From Streptomyces sp. NBC_00554 (GTDB lineage: Bacteria; Actinomycetota; Actinomycetes; Streptomycetales; Streptomycetaceae): DNA of 64,000 bases. Numbering within the stretch: the stretch's first letter is position 1; every line of letters begins with the position of its first letter. Both the position numbers and the translations under genes were made by a program. A model generated the notes under the pieces. The model ran no database searches. It saw only the letters and a list, made by a program, of their open reading frames with translations, and was not told where the DNA came from. This document shows, one piece after another, positions 22,599 through 31,240 of this stretch. The DNA lies in assembly GCF_041431135.1 (NCBI RefSeq), contig NZ_CP107799.1, positions 7,316,001 to 7,380,000 on the forward strand. Direction: 5' to 3'.

Positions 22599-23096
22599 CT
22601 ACTCGGGCTCGACCAGGAGCCGCGCGTAATTCGCCATCGACCGCTGATAGCGGGGCAGATGGGGTGCGAGGGCGCCGATCACCAGGGCGAGGCCCTCGCG
22701 TTCGCGGCCCAGGTCGGCGAGGCAGAGGGCGAGGAAGCCGCGTATGGCGTCGTCCAACTCGTCGGAAGGGGCGTCGAGTTCGGGGCCGAGGAGCTCGAAG
22801 CCCTCCTCCGGCTTGCCGAGGTTCCGCAGGGAACTGGCGAGCTGGATCGTGGCGCGGCGCCGGCGGTTGCCGCCGAGGCCTCGGGCCAGCGCCTCCCGGT
22901 ACAGCGGTACGGCCTTGTCCGAGTGGCCCGTCGAGTCCCAGGCGCCTGCCTGCTCGAACGGTCCGAGGGGGCTGGCGGCGGGCAGCTCGGCCACCAGCGC
23001 GTCGATCACCGCCCGGAAGTCCGCCGCGTGCCCTTCGTCATAGTCGTGGAGTGTGGCCCACGCCGCCGCCGTACGCTCTTCCCAGTCGTCGTTCAT
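22599..23096 (-). CDS. Tetratricopeptide-repeat (TPR_5-like) protein
   Basis: This 165-residue cytoplasmic helical repeat protein begins MNDDWEERTAAAWATLHDYD. The repeats AGAWDSTGHSDKAVPLYREA and ASSLRNLGKPEEGFELLG have the spacing of tetratricopeptide helices, and the C-terminal FLALCLADLGREREGLAL continues it. TPR proteins mediate protein contacts; the partner is unknown. It probably heads a transcription unit with the sigma-like membrane protein 44 bases downstream. ATG 23096 is the start that gives the family-type N-terminus, but its ribosome site is weak. Confidence 0.82.
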   Translation of the reverse strand: MNDDWEERTAAAWATLHDYDEGHAADFRAVIDALVAELPAASPLGPFEQAGAWDSTGHSDKAVPLYREALARGLGGNRRRRATIQLASSLRNLGKPEEGFELLGPELDAPSDELDDAIRGFLALCLADLGREREGLALVIGALAPHLPRYQRSMANYARLLVEPE

Positions 23097-23237
23097 GGGC
23101 CCCACAGTCGCACGGGTGTGCCCACCGGGGCTCCTGATTTGAGCGCTGGGCGCCCGGTAGCCGTATCCAGGGCAAGGGCCCTCGTTCGACGGGGCTCCCG
23201 GCGGCATGGGCGCCGACACAGACGGAGGTACGTAGGT

Positions 23238-23675
23238 ATGAGGTTGACGCGACCGAAACTCGCGGTGGCCGGAGCCGTGGCGCTGCTGGCGCTCACGGGC
23301 TGCGCGGCCGACGACACGACCGACGACGCGTCCGACGCGGTGCCGGCCGCCGCGACCGGCAGTCTGGAGCACATCGCGAGCGAGGCGGGCTGCGACCCGA
23401 ACCTCACGACGGACGCGGACGAGATCCGCCAGGCCACCTGCAAGAACACCGACGGCAAGTTCATCCTCGCGACCTTCGCCACCGACCGCGGCCAGCGCGA
23501 GTGGATCAACGGGGCCAAGGACTACGGCGGGTTCTACCTCGTCGGCCGCAAGTGGGTCGCCGTCGGCGAGCAGAAGGTGGTCAAGGCGCTGCGCGGCCAG
23601 CTCGGCGGGACCCTGGAAGTGGGCACCGATCACAGCGCGACACACGGCGCGACGCACTCCGGTCACACCGGCTGA
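23238..23675 (+). CDS. Small secreted lipoprotein of unknown function
   Basis: This 145-residue protein has a lipoprotein signal MRLTRPKLAVAGAVALLALT and lipid-modified Cys at residue 22 (LTGC). The mature part contains ASEAGCDPNL and ATCKNTDGKFILATF, with two Cys that may pair, and ends in a His/Thr-rich tail (THGATHSGHTG) that might bind metal. GGAGG lies 9 bases before ATG 23238. It shows no strong similarity that I recognise. It is followed by a bidirectional terminator. Confidence 0.82.
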   Translation: MRLTRPKLAVAGAVALLALTGCAADDTTDDASDAVPAAATGSLEHIASEAGCDPNLTTDADEIRQATCKNTDGKFILATFATDRGQREWINGAKDYGGFYLVGRKWVAVGEQKVVKALRGQLGGTLEVGTDHSATHGATHSGHTG

Positions 23676-23698
23676 CCGCGCAGGGTGGGGGGAATGCC

Positions 23699-23731
23699 GA
23701 AGGCCGGCGGTGGAAATCACCGCCGGCCTTC
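23699..23731. terminator. Bidirectional terminator between convergent genes
   Basis: A perfect 14-bp stem (23699-23712 with 23718-23731, GAAGGCCGGCGGTG) with a 5-nt loop GAAAT serves the lipoprotein gene on the plus strand and the DUF1996 gene on the minus strand. Confidence 0.92.
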
Positions 23732-23750
23732 TTCAGTGGGTCCTAGCGGA

Positions 23751-25319
23751 TCACTGGCACTTCTTGCCGGTGTTGATGCACTTGACCATCTTGTTCATCG
23801 TGTTCGTGGAGAAGAAGTTGATGAAGTCGTTGTGGTCGGTGATCGGCTTGTGCAGGTTCTCCGGGAAGGAGTCGACCGCGTACGGGTTCACGACCGTGCC
23901 GTTCTCGATGGTCGGGGCGGGAACGTCGTAGACCAGACGGACCTGGAGCTGGGGGATCGCCTTGAAGCCGTTGGCGCAGGTGCCGTCGGCCTGGACGAAC
24001 GCCACGTGCGTGCGGTGGTTGGCGCTGTCGATGTTCTGGCCGTCCCAGCAGCTCTGGAAGTTGGTGGTCCGCACCACGTCACTGCCCTCGGGGCAGATCG
24101 GGTACTTGTCCTCCAGCTGCACCTTGTTCTCGAAGCCGGTGCAGCTCCAGTTCACGTTGGCGTTGGCGTTGCCGTTGATGAAGGCCTTGGCGTCACCGGT
24201 GATGATGCGAAGGGCCGACGGCATCGCGACGACGCTGCCCTTCTTGTTGCCGACGAACTTGAGCTGCGCCTGGGCGGGCTGCAGGATCTTGCCCACGTTG
24301 CCCTCGGTGCCGCCACCGGCGTTGTTCTGGTCGAAGTCCTGCGAACCGTCCTGCAGACGGAGCACCGGCCAGAAGTACGAGGACTTGTCGCCCTGGTTCT
24401 GGCAGGTGGTGTCGGCCGCGGCCAGGTCCTCGTCGCTCGCGAAAGCGTCGTTGTTCTGGTTGCCGACGTAGTCGTGCAGGTGGTGGGCGCCGTTGGTGAC
24501 ACCCGGGGCGACGATCACGTTGTCCGTGTTGTGGTTGTCGTTCCCGTTGGTGCCGCACTTCGTGGTGAAGGTGCCCTTCGAACCGGACCTCCCGTTGGCG
24601 GGGAGCCCGTTCGCGCCCACGCCGAGCTGGGCGTTGGCCTGGACGGTGGTGATGTCCACGAAGTCGTCGGCCGACGGGCCGTTGCCGCCCTGACCGCCGT
24701 TGACCGGGGGAGCGGTCTCACCGGCGTCGTCCCCGCCGGTGTCCTCGCCGGGAGCGGGACTCTCGGCGTTCTGGTCGTCACCGCCCTGGTTCTGGTCGTC
24801 GCCGTTCTGGCCGTCCCCGGCCTGACCGTCGTTGGTCTGCGGCTGTTCCACGGCCTGGCCGGTACAGGTGGCGAGACCGTCCAGCGAGTCCGGGGCGGAA
24901 CCGCCGACCCGGGTGATCTCCAGCTGGATGCGGTCGATGATGTTCGCGCGCCGGTCCTTCAGCGGTTGGAGTACCGCGTTCTGGACGAAGCTCGCGTCCC
25001 GGGTCTGCGCGTCCCGGGTGGTGGCCAGACGCTGGTAGGCCTCGGTTATCTGCTGGTCCAGCGTGGCCAGTTCACCGTCGACCTCCCCACGCGCCTGGTT
25101 GGGTACATCGGTGAGCTGCTGACCGACATCGGGGCAGTCGATCGTGGCCACCTGAGCGGCGGCGGCCTTGGTGCTGTTCTGTGTGGTGTTGTTCTTCTCG
25201 TGAGCCGAGGCGTAGAAGTTCGCCCAGACCAGACCGCCTCCCCCGATCGCGAGGGCCGCGGATGCGGCCACAGCGCGAACGGCCAGTGGCGAACGTCGTT
25301 TTCGTGCATTGCGTCCCAT
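23751..25319 (-). CDS. Secreted DUF1996-domain protein
   Basis: This 522-residue exported protein has a signal/anchor AVAASAALAIGGGGLVWANF at about 15-34. An N-terminal helical region (about 50-155) contains two Cys (TIDCPDV and LATCTGQ), followed by an Asp/Asn/Gly-rich linker of about 70 residues. The DUF1996 domain covers about 225-522, recognised by HHLHDYVGN, FWPVLRLQDG, CWDGQNIDSANHRTHV and FKAIPQLQVRLVY. DUF1996 is common in fungi and actinobacteria and is thought to act outside the cell, but its activity is unsettled. GAGGAG precedes ATG 25319. The N-terminal helical part resembles the separate secreted protein at 31241-31912. Confidence 0.88.
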   Translation of the reverse strand: MGRNARKRRSPLAVRAVAASAALAIGGGGLVWANFYASAHEKNNTTQNSTKAAAAQVATIDCPDVGQQLTDVPNQARGEVDGELATLDQQITEAYQRLATTRDAQTRDASFVQNAVLQPLKDRRANIIDRIQLEITRVGGSAPDSLDGLATCTGQAVEQPQTNDGQAGDGQNGDDQNQGGDDQNAESPAPGEDTGGDDAGETAPPVNGGQGGNGPSADDFVDITTVQANAQLGVGANGLPANGRSGSKGTFTTKCGTNGNDNHNTDNVIVAPGVTNGAHHLHDYVGNQNNDAFASDEDLAAADTTCQNQGDKSSYFWPVLRLQDGSQDFDQNNAGGGTEGNVGKILQPAQAQLKFVGNKKGSVVAMPSALRIITGDAKAFINGNANANVNWSCTGFENKVQLEDKYPICPEGSDVVRTTNFQSCWDGQNIDSANHRTHVAFVQADGTCANGFKAIPQLQVRLVYDVPAPTIENGTVVNPYAVDSFPENLHKPITDHNDFINFFSTNTMNKMVKCINTGKKCQ

Positions 25320-25514
25320 GGAACTCCTCAGACTTCCTTGCGGGGCAGCGGAGGCGCCCGACAGGAGTGAAGCGGCTCCATTCCATACGCATGAGGCGTG
25401 TGGGGTGTTCAGAAACCCTGGAAAATCTTAGAAGTTCGTGAGGTCAATTCCGTCACAATGGGCGCAGAAGCCCCCGATTCTCCGGGAGTTGATCTCCGAA
25501 AACAGGTTTGTAAC

Positions 25515-25537
25515 GGCGCTGAATGATATTCAGCGCC
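25515..25537 (-). terminator. Hairpin downstream of the response-regulator gene
   Basis: A perfect 10-bp stem (25515-25524 with 25528-25537, GGCGCTGAAT) has a 3-nt loop, flanked by ACAGGT/ACCTGT that could extend it. It lies 40 bases beyond the regulator stop and upstream of the DUF1996 gene, in an unusually A/T-rich stretch (25430-25576) that probably also contains the DUF1996 promoter. Confidence 0.7.
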
Positions 25538-25576
25538 GCTGAATACCTGTCAACGGTGCCGGCGCTGTCAACGGCG

Positions 25577-26233
25577 TCAATGGGGTCCGTGGTCGAGATA
25601 GGCGAGTACCGCGAGTACGCGCCGGTTGTCGTCATCCGAGACCTCTAGTCCCAGTTTGGCGAAGATATTGGAGGTGTGTTTCGCGATCGCCCGTTCCGTG
25701 ACCACGAGTTGACCCGCGATCGCCGCGTTCGTGCGCCCCTGCGCCATCAGCTCCAGCACCTCCAGCTCGCGCGGGGTGAGCCGCCCGAGCGGCTGGTCGC
25801 CGGCCGAACGCCGTGACAGCAGTTGCTGGATCACCTGCGGATCCATGGCCGTACCCCCTCCCGCGACCCGCCGTACGGCGTCGATGAACTGCTCCGCGTC
25901 GAACACCCGGTCCTTGAGCAGATAGCCGATCCCGCCCGTGCCGTCGGCGAGCAACTCCCGCGCGTACAACTGCTCCACATGCTGGGACAGGACGAGCACC
26001 GGCAACCCGGGCCGGTTGCGGCGGGCCTCCAACGCGCACTGCAGCCCCTCGTCCGTGTGCGAGGGCGGCAGCCGTACGTCGACCACCGCGACGTCCGGCT
26101 CCAACTCGGCCAGCGCCCGGCTGAGTTCGGGCCCGCTCTCGACCGCCGCCGCGATCTCGAAGTCGTACGCCTCGAGCATCCGGACCAGTCCGTCGCGCAG
26201 CAGGAACAGGTCTTCGGCTAGGACAACTCGCAA
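25577..26233 (-). CDS. NarL/LuxR-family response regulator
   Basis: This 218-residue protein has a receiver domain (LRVVLAEDLFLLRDG, phospho-acceptor Asp in VAVVDVRLPPS, C-terminal GYLLKDRV) and a LuxR DNA-binding domain (LTPRELEVLELMAQGRTNAA, HTSNIFAKLGL). It starts at TTG 26233, placed by GGAG five bases upstream, and overlaps the last 16 bases of the sensor kinase gene, so the pair is translationally coupled. The cognate kinase is next to it. Targets are unknown; the neighbouring secreted DUF1996 gene is one candidate. Confidence 0.92.
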   Translation of the reverse strand: MRVVLAEDLFLLRDGLVRMLEAYDFEIAAAVESGPELSRALAELEPDVAVVDVRLPPSHTDEGLQCALEARRNRPGLPVLVLSQHVEQLYARELLADGTGGIGYLLKDRVFDAEQFIDAVRRVAGGGTAMDPQVIQQLLSRRSAGDQPLGRLTPRELEVLELMAQGRTNAAIAGQLVVTERAIAKHTSNIFAKLGLEVSDDDNRRVLAVLAYLDHGPH

Positions 26234-27489
26234 GGGATCTCCATGGTGACCATGGTGGGACCGCCCGCGGGGCTGCTGACGGCCAGGACGCCGTCGAATG
26301 TACCCAGTCGCCGGTCGACTCCGGTGAGTCCGGAGCCCGCGTCGAGCCGGGCGCCGCCCATGCCGTTGTCGGTGACCGCGATGCGCAGCATGCCGTCCCT
26401 GTGGTGGACGTCCACCCAGACGCGTTCGGCGCCGGAGTGCTTGACCGCGTTGGTCAGCACCTCGCTGACGGCGAAGTACGCCGCGGACTCCACCGGCGCG
26501 TCCGGCCTCCCGTCGAGCTCGACATCCACCTCGCTCGCCAGGGGCAGCCGCAGCGCCAACGCCCGTACGGCGTCGCCGAGTCCGCGCTCCGCGAGTACGG
26601 GCGGATGGATGCCCCGTACCAGATCCCGCAGTTCGGTGAGCGCCTCGGCGGAGGACCTGCGGGCCTGCGCCAGCAACTCCTTCGCCTTCGCCGGGTCCTT
26701 CTCGACCAGCGCCTCGATGGTCCCCAGATCCATGCCCATGGCGACCAGGCGCGCCTGTGCCCCGTCGTGCAAGTCCCGCTCGATACGCCGGAGTTCGGAT
26801 GCCGAGGTGTCGACGGCGTCGCGTCGTGTCTCGGTCAGTACGCGTACCCGCTCGGCGAGTTCGCCATCGGCCGGGGCGAGCAGGGAGCGGGTGAGCAGGA
26901 AGTGGACGCGCAGGAGGGGCGGGGTGAGGTGGTAGGAGGCGACGAGGAGTGTCGCGCCGAGCGCGCCCGCGAGGAGGGCCGTGCCCTGGCCGGAGACCGG
27001 TACGAATCCGTACCACCAGTCGCCGTCCGTCGCGTTCGTCAGGACGCGCCACAGTCCGAGCGCGAGGGCGAAGCCCTCCAGGGGGTAGAGCAGCAGTACG
27101 GCCGGGAGCAGTGCGGTGACGAAGCCGGCGGTCATGTCGACCGGCAGCCATGCCAGGTCCCGCCATGTCGCCGGGTCCCGGAGCATCCGGAAGCAGCGTT
27201 CCCATGGGTTGGCGCCCTTGGGTATGGGTCGGTACGTGGCCGGAATCCGTACGCCGCACCACTCCGCCGCGATCGCTCGGCGCCAGTTCGCGAAGGCGCG
27301 TACGCCGGTCAGTACCCACGGTGTCGTGACGATCCCTACGCCGATCGGCACCAGCGCGATCGACACGACCGCCATCACGAACAGGATGACCGACCCGGCC
27401 AGCCCGACCACACAGACCAGGAGCCCCCGTCCCCCCGCCACGACGACTTCCCGCGCCCGCGCCCGCACCTGGCTGCTCTCCGTATCCAT
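26218..27489 (-). CDS. Membrane sensor histidine kinase (HisKA_3 / NarL-type)
   Basis: This 423-residue kinase has about four membrane segments in its first half (LVCVVGLAGSVILFVMAVVS and others). The dimerisation/phospho-acceptor motif is RRIERDLHDGAQARLVAMGM (His at about 237), and the ATPase domain shows AVSEVLTNAVKHS and VTDNGMGG. It phosphorylates the regulator encoded immediately downstream. No distinct extracellular sensor domain is visible, so it may sense the membrane itself. ATG 27489 is chosen because further upstream the frame runs into a palindromic intergenic repeat. Confidence 0.9.
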   Translation of the reverse strand: MDTESSQVRARAREVVVAGGRGLLVCVVGLAGSVILFVMAVVSIALVPIGVGIVTTPWVLTGVRAFANWRRAIAAEWCGVRIPATYRPIPKGANPWERCFRMLRDPATWRDLAWLPVDMTAGFVTALLPAVLLLYPLEGFALALGLWRVLTNATDGDWWYGFVPVSGQGTALLAGALGATLLVASYHLTPPLLRVHFLLTRSLLAPADGELAERVRVLTETRRDAVDTSASELRRIERDLHDGAQARLVAMGMDLGTIEALVEKDPAKAKELLAQARRSSAEALTELRDLVRGIHPPVLAERGLGDAVRALALRLPLASEVDVELDGRPDAPVESAAYFAVSEVLTNAVKHSGAERVWVDVHHRDGMLRIAVTDNGMGGARLDAGSGLTGVDRRLGTFDGVLAVSSPAGGPTMVTMEIPCELS

Positions 27490-27570
27490 GCGCTCAGTCT
27501 TCACCGACGGGGTCGGGTGGGTCACTGGGCCGAGCACCCCGGCCGGGGGTGGTGGTGGGTGCACCCCTTG

Positions 27571-27768
27571 GGTTTTCGCCCCCTCCGCCCCTGCCCGTCC
27601 CGTACCTGGGGGCTGCCGCCCCCAGACCCCCGCTGTCGGCCTGGACGGCCTCGTCCTCAAACGCCGGACGGGCTGAAAACTCTTAGCCCCTCCGGCGTTT
27701 GAGGAGCGGGGGTTTGGGGGCGGAGCCCCCAAGTGACGGGAATGGGTAGGGGCGGAGGGGGCGAAAAA
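27571..27768. repeat. Dispersed palindromic intergenic repeat, copy 1 (full)
   Basis: This 198-bp GC-rich element has the outer arms TTTTCGCCCCCTCCGCCCCT and AGGGGCGGAGGGGGCGAAAA. Inside are smaller hairpins such as TGGGGGCTGCCGCCCCCA and a symmetric pair built on CTCAAACGCCGGA / TCCGGCGTTTGAG. The right end lies 4 bases from the stop codon of the epimerase gene. Related copies occur at 49841-49928 and 54502-54694. The long symmetric structure could act as terminator or 3'-end protector. Confidence 0.85.
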
Positions 27769-27772
27769 CGTC

Positions 27773-28768
27773 TTAGCTCAGGCCCAGTACCTTCGCCTCC
27801 GTCGCAGGATCGAGCCCCACCGCGGGCCGGTCGGCGCGTTGGGGTGCAACCCCGCCGAGACCCTGGAGCCAGCTCCAGGTGTCGGCGACGGTCTCCGACA
27901 CGGACCGGCACCGAAGCCCGGCCTCGACCGCCCGCGACACATCGGCGCCATGAAGCGCGTCGTGCAGTTCGCTGCCACCCGGCACCCACACAGGCAGATC
28001 ACCCCACGGCTCGATCCCGGCCCCGAGAATCACGGACGCCTCGGTCCACCGCAGATCCCCCTCACCCCCGGTGACCTGGACGCACGCGTCGAGGAGCTCG
28101 CCCATCGTCGTATGCCCAGAAGGAGAGACCAGGTTGTACGCCCCGCCGAGCCCCCGCTCCACCGCCCCGAGGATCCACTCGGCGAGATCGCGGACGTCGA
28201 TGTACTGGAGGGGGAGCTCACGAGGCCCGGGAGCAAGGACGGGCCCGCCGCGGGCGACACGGTTCAGCCACCACGGCAGGCGCCCGACGTTCTCGTACGG
28301 CCCGAGGATCAGCCCGGCCCGTACGAGCAGCGTCGCCTCCGCCCCGAAGGAGCCGAGCGCGGCCAGCTCCCCGCCCCGCTTGTCCCGCGCGTAGTCGGTC
28401 TGCTCGGCGTCCGCGGAGGCGCCGTCGACGAGGGCGGCGTCCTCGGCGGCCCCGCCGGCCCGGGGCCACGCGTACACGGAGCGGCTCGACACGTACACAT
28501 ACCGTCCGACCCGGCCGGCCAGCAGCCGCGCCGCGTCCCGCACGGCCCGCGGCGCCGCCGACCAGGTGTCGACGACGACATCCCACTCACCGTCGGCAAG
28601 CGCCAAGAGCCCGTCGGGCGCGGTGCGGTCGCCGTGCAACGACCGCACCCCGGCAGGGGGTTCGTGCCGCCCCCGGTGGAAGACGGTCACCTCCCAGCCG
28701 CGCCCGAGCGCCGCCTCCACGACGGCGCGCCCCGCGAACTCCGTACCACCCAGCATCAGAAGTCTCAT
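27773..28768 (-). CDS. NAD-dependent epimerase/dehydratase family protein
   Basis: This 331-residue extended short-chain dehydrogenase has a Rossmann motif at the N-terminus (MRLLMLGGTEFAGRAVVEAA) and the active-site Tyr in the VYVSSRSVYAW and DYARDKRGGELA regions (YXXXK). The substrate is unknown; related proteins act on nucleotide sugars or reduce carbonyls. The family resembles the isoflavone-reductase-like NAD-binding proteins common in actinomycetes. It ends 4 bases from a palindromic repeat, which probably serves as its terminator. Confidence 0.85.
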   Translation of the reverse strand: MRLLMLGGTEFAGRAVVEAALGRGWEVTVFHRGRHEPPAGVRSLHGDRTAPDGLLALADGEWDVVVDTWSAAPRAVRDAARLLAGRVGRYVYVSSRSVYAWPRAGGAAEDAALVDGASADAEQTDYARDKRGGELAALGSFGAEATLLVRAGLILGPYENVGRLPWWLNRVARGGPVLAPGPRELPLQYIDVRDLAEWILGAVERGLGGAYNLVSPSGHTTMGELLDACVQVTGGEGDLRWTEASVILGAGIEPWGDLPVWVPGGSELHDALHGADVSRAVEAGLRCRSVSETVADTWSWLQGLGGVAPQRADRPAVGLDPATEAKVLGLS

Positions 28769-28859
28769 ACGGACGACTCTGCCCGGACGGCCCGCCGCAC
28801 GGAACGGAAATCTGCTGACAGAAGAGCGGCCGTGAGCGGTGCCGAAGTCGGCCGGAGGG

Positions 28860-29447
28860 TCAACGCCCGGTCGGCGGCGTGTACTTGTAGCCAACGCGCC
28901 GCACGGTCTGGATCGTCTGCCGGTGCTGCGCGCCGAGCTTGCGCCGCAGCCGGGCGACGTGGACGTCGACGGTCCGCCCGTCGCCCACATGCCCGTAGCC
29001 CCACACCGTGGTGACCAGCTGATCCCGGGTGTGCACCCGGTGCGGGTGTGCGACGAGGTGCGCGAGCAGCTCGAACTCCAGGTACGTGAGGTCGAGTTGC
29101 CGCCCGTCGACCTGGGCGGTGCGCTGCACGGTGTCGATGTGGACGAGCGGGTTGGCACCGCCGGCGGCGCCCGCGGTGCCGAGCGGCTCGGGCCGGTCGG
29201 GCACGGCGACCGGCAGCAGGGGCTGCTGGTCGGCCGGTACGAGGACGAGGTAGCCGATCATCGGCGGCTGCCCTGGCAGCACGGGCAGGGTGTGCGGGGG
29301 AGCGGGCAGCCAGGTGGCGCCCGGCGGCAGGAAGTCGGCGACGTCCACCACCTCGTCCCGGTCGACGGCACGCAGTCGGTGTCGTCCGGTGGTGGAGGTG
29401 GTCGCGGGAGCGGTCGCGAGGGAGGAGAAGGAACGGGTGTTCGCCAT
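28860..29447 (-). CDS. glnRII: OmpR-type winged-helix regulator, GlnRII-like
   Basis: This 195-residue regulator has a C-terminal OmpR/PhoB-type winged helix (about 100-190: LTYLEFELLAHLVAHPHRVH, LVTTVWGY, RTVDVHVARLRRKLG, VRRVGYKY). The first 100 residues are not a recognisable receiver and lack the acidic pocket, so it is probably not controlled by normal phosphotransfer. By position next to glnII it matches GlnRII (SCO2213) of S. coelicolor, which together with GlnR binds the promoters of glnA, glnII and amtB. The identification rests on gene order and domain type from memory; the winged helix itself is certain. Confidence 0.7.
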   Translation of the reverse strand: MANTRSFSSLATAPATTSTTGRHRLRAVDRDEVVDVADFLPPGATWLPAPPHTLPVLPGQPPMIGYLVLVPADQQPLLPVAVPDRPEPLGTAGAAGGANPLVHIDTVQRTAQVDGRQLDLTYLEFELLAHLVAHPHRVHTRDQLVTTVWGYGHVGDGRTVDVHVARLRRKLGAQHRQTIQTVRRVGYKYTPPTGR

Positions 29448-29563
29448 GAGAGGTCAGCTCTTTCGCGCGAGAAGTTCGTCGGGGAGATCGACGGCCGCGA
29501 GTTCGTGGTCGGGACCGTCAAGGACGTACGTCGTGCGCGCTGGCCGGAGGCCGGGTGTCGGCT

Positions 29564-29686
29564 TTAGAGGGCCCGCGCGTTCATCGCGCGACAACACACC
29601 CGGTCGAAGTCATGGTGCTGACGGGAGGGCCAGAACGGCTCGAGGTCATGGCGACCTGTCGCGGTGTACCTCTGGAAGCTGGCCAT
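29564..29686 (-). CDS. Possible 40-residue small protein or leader peptide
   Basis: A short open frame on the minus strand begins MASFQRYTATGRHDLEPFWP and ends with a Cys-Cys pair (DRVCCRAMNARAL). GGGGGC precedes ATG 29686 and most third codon positions are G or C, as in real genes here. It lies between glnII and the GlnRII-like gene, 116 bases upstream of the latter. It could be a true micro-protein or a regulatory leader; it matches no family I can name. The rest of the 398-bp gap 29448-29845 shows only the glnII terminator. Confidence 0.35.
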   Translation of the reverse strand: MASFQRYTATGRHDLEPFWPSRQHHDFDRVCCRAMNARAL

Positions 29687-29787
29687 GCCCCCATTGAAGC
29701 AGAACCCGGCGCCCGGCAGGAGAGTCCTCTCACCGGTCGGACGCTTCCTTGGCGTGAACTTGGTACTGCAACCTCGTGAAACAACGC

Positions 29788-29822
29788 GAAGAGGCGCCCA
29801 CCACGACGGTGGACGCCTCTTC
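29788..29822 (-). terminator. glnII terminator
   Basis: A 15-bp stem (29788-29802 with 29808-29822; on the minus strand GAAGAGGCGTCCACC) includes one G-U pair and a 5-nt loop, followed on the minus strand by GCGTTGTTT. It lies 23 bases beyond the glnII stop. Confidence 0.9.
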
Positions 29823-29845
29823 GAGCAAGCTGGGAGCTGGGCGGA

Positions 29846-30874
29846 TCAGATCTGGCCGGCCTTCTCCAGAGCGGTGCAGCAGGTGTCGACGATCAGACGC
29901 GTCACGACGTACGGGTCGACGTTGGCGTTCGGACGGCGGTCCTCGATGTAGCCCTTGCCGTCCTGCTCGACCTGCCACGGGATACGGACCGAGGCGCCGC
30001 GGTTGGAGACGCCGTAGCTGTACTCGTTCCACGGGGCGGTCTCGTGCAGGCCCGTCAGACGGTCGTCGATGCCCGCGCCGTAGTTCTTGACGTGGTCCAT
30101 CGGCTTCGAGCCCTCGCCCAGCGACTCGCACGCGGTGATGATCGCGTCGTAGCCCTCGCGCATCGCCTTCGTGGAGAAGTTGGTGTGCGCGCCCGCGCCG
30201 TTCCAGTCGCCCTTCACCGGCTTCGGGTCCAGCGTCGCGGAGACGTCGAAGTCCTCGGCGGTGCGGTAGAGCAGCCAGCGGGCCACCCACAGCTGGTCGG
30301 AGACCTCCAGCGGGGAGACCGGGCCGACCTGGAACTCCCACTGGCCGGGCATGACCTCGGCGTTGATGCCGGAGATGGCGAGACCCGCCTTGAGACAGTT
30401 CTCCAGGTGCGCCTCGACGATGTCACGGCCGAAGATCTCGTCCGAGCCGACGCCGCAGTAGTAGCCGCCCTGCGCGGCCGGGAAGCCGCCCTCGGGGAAG
30501 CCGAGCGGGCGGGTGCCCTTGAAGAAGGTGTACTCCTGCTCGATGCCGAAGATCGACTCCTGCGCGGCGAACTTGTCCGACACCTCGGTCAGCGCGGCAC
30601 GGGTGTTGGACTCGTGCGGCGTCATGTCGATGTTCAGGACCTCGCACATGACGAGGACGTCGTCGCCGCCGCGGATCGGGTCCGGGTAGGTGGCGACCGG
30701 CTTGAGTACGCGGTCGGAGGCGTGACCCTCGGCCTGGTTCGTCGAGGAACCGTCGAAGCCCCAGATCGGGAGCTCGGCACCCTTGGCGTCGTCGGCCAGT
30801 ATCTTCGTCTTCGAACGGAGCTTGGCCGTCGGCTCGGTGCCGTCGATCCAGATGTACTCAGCCTTGAACGTCAC
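29846..30874 (-). CDS. glnII: Glutamine synthetase type II
   Basis: This 342-residue eukaryote-type glutamine synthetase condenses glutamate and ammonia with ATP. It contains WGFDGSSTNQAEGHASD, FGIEQEYTFF, NAEVMPGQWEFQVGP, GDWNGAGAHTNFSTKAM and NRGASVRIP. GTG 30874 is chosen because AAGGA lies 8-9 bases upstream and the protein then begins MTFKAEYIWIDG, as in other actinomycete GSII. It lacks the adenylylation loop of GSI, so it is controlled mainly by transcription. A GlnR-type box lies about 100-140 bases upstream. Confidence 0.96.
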   Translation of the reverse strand: MTFKAEYIWIDGTEPTAKLRSKTKILADDAKGAELPIWGFDGSSTNQAEGHASDRVLKPVATYPDPIRGGDDVLVMCEVLNIDMTPHESNTRAALTEVSDKFAAQESIFGIEQEYTFFKGTRPLGFPEGGFPAAQGGYYCGVGSDEIFGRDIVEAHLENCLKAGLAISGINAEVMPGQWEFQVGPVSPLEVSDQLWVARWLLYRTAEDFDVSATLDPKPVKGDWNGAGAHTNFSTKAMREGYDAIITACESLGEGSKPMDHVKNYGAGIDDRLTGLHETAPWNEYSYGVSNRGASVRIPWQVEQDGKGYIEDRRPNANVDPYVVTRLIVDTCCTALEKAGQI

Positions 30875-30975
30875 GGGCCACATCCTTCGGGGGTGGGTCT
30901 TCATCGCACTTGCGGGTGCTGCGGCGCTGCGGCACTGAGGCGCCGCGTAGATGCAGGGCAGCCTGTCAACAGGCG

Positions 30976-31013
30976 ATTTCCCGATCATTGCTCGAATGTG
31001 AACCCCGTGTTAC
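30976..31013 (-). promoter_or_regulatory. GlnR/GlnRII box of glnII
   Basis: On the minus strand the order is GTAAC-6-TTCAC-6-GCAAT-6-GAAAT, each 5-mer separated by exactly 6 bases (positions 31013-31009, 31002-30998, 30991-30987 and 30980-30976). This is the known Streptomyces GlnR box geometry (GTnAC-n6-GAAAC repeated). It implies activation of glnII under nitrogen limitation. Confidence 0.8.
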
Positions 31014-31165
31014 CTGAGCTGTGTGTGCCCGTTGTCACTCGGCATCGCCCGACGGGGGCGCTTGCGACCGCGACCGGCGGCCCTGCCGGTCGGTGGCACG
31101 CGGTGTTCCGCGCTGCTCCCGGCCCCACGGCTCGTATGCGATGGGTTTGCGGGCGCGCATGGGGA

Positions 31166-31204
31166 GGGGCCCTGCCGCTCCTGGCCGGAAAGCGGCAGGA
31201 CCCC
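31166..31204 (-). terminator. Terminator of the secreted protein gene at 31241-31912
   Basis: A 14-bp stem with one G-U pair on the minus strand (31166-31179 with 31191-31204) lies 36 bases beyond the stop. The remainder of 31014-31240 shows no gene. Confidence 0.82.
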
Positions 31205-31240
31205 GGTTCGTGCGGATCCCGTCAGGTCATACAGATGCCG

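Noticed and set aside
29555..29779. 74-codon plus-strand frame between glnII and the GlnRII-like gene
   Set aside because: It has no ribosome site and poor coding character; the minus-strand 40-residue frame is more convincing.
30875..31240. Extra gene between glnII and the secreted protein gene
   Set aside because: Frames here are short and the region is accounted for by the GlnR box, a promoter and a terminator.
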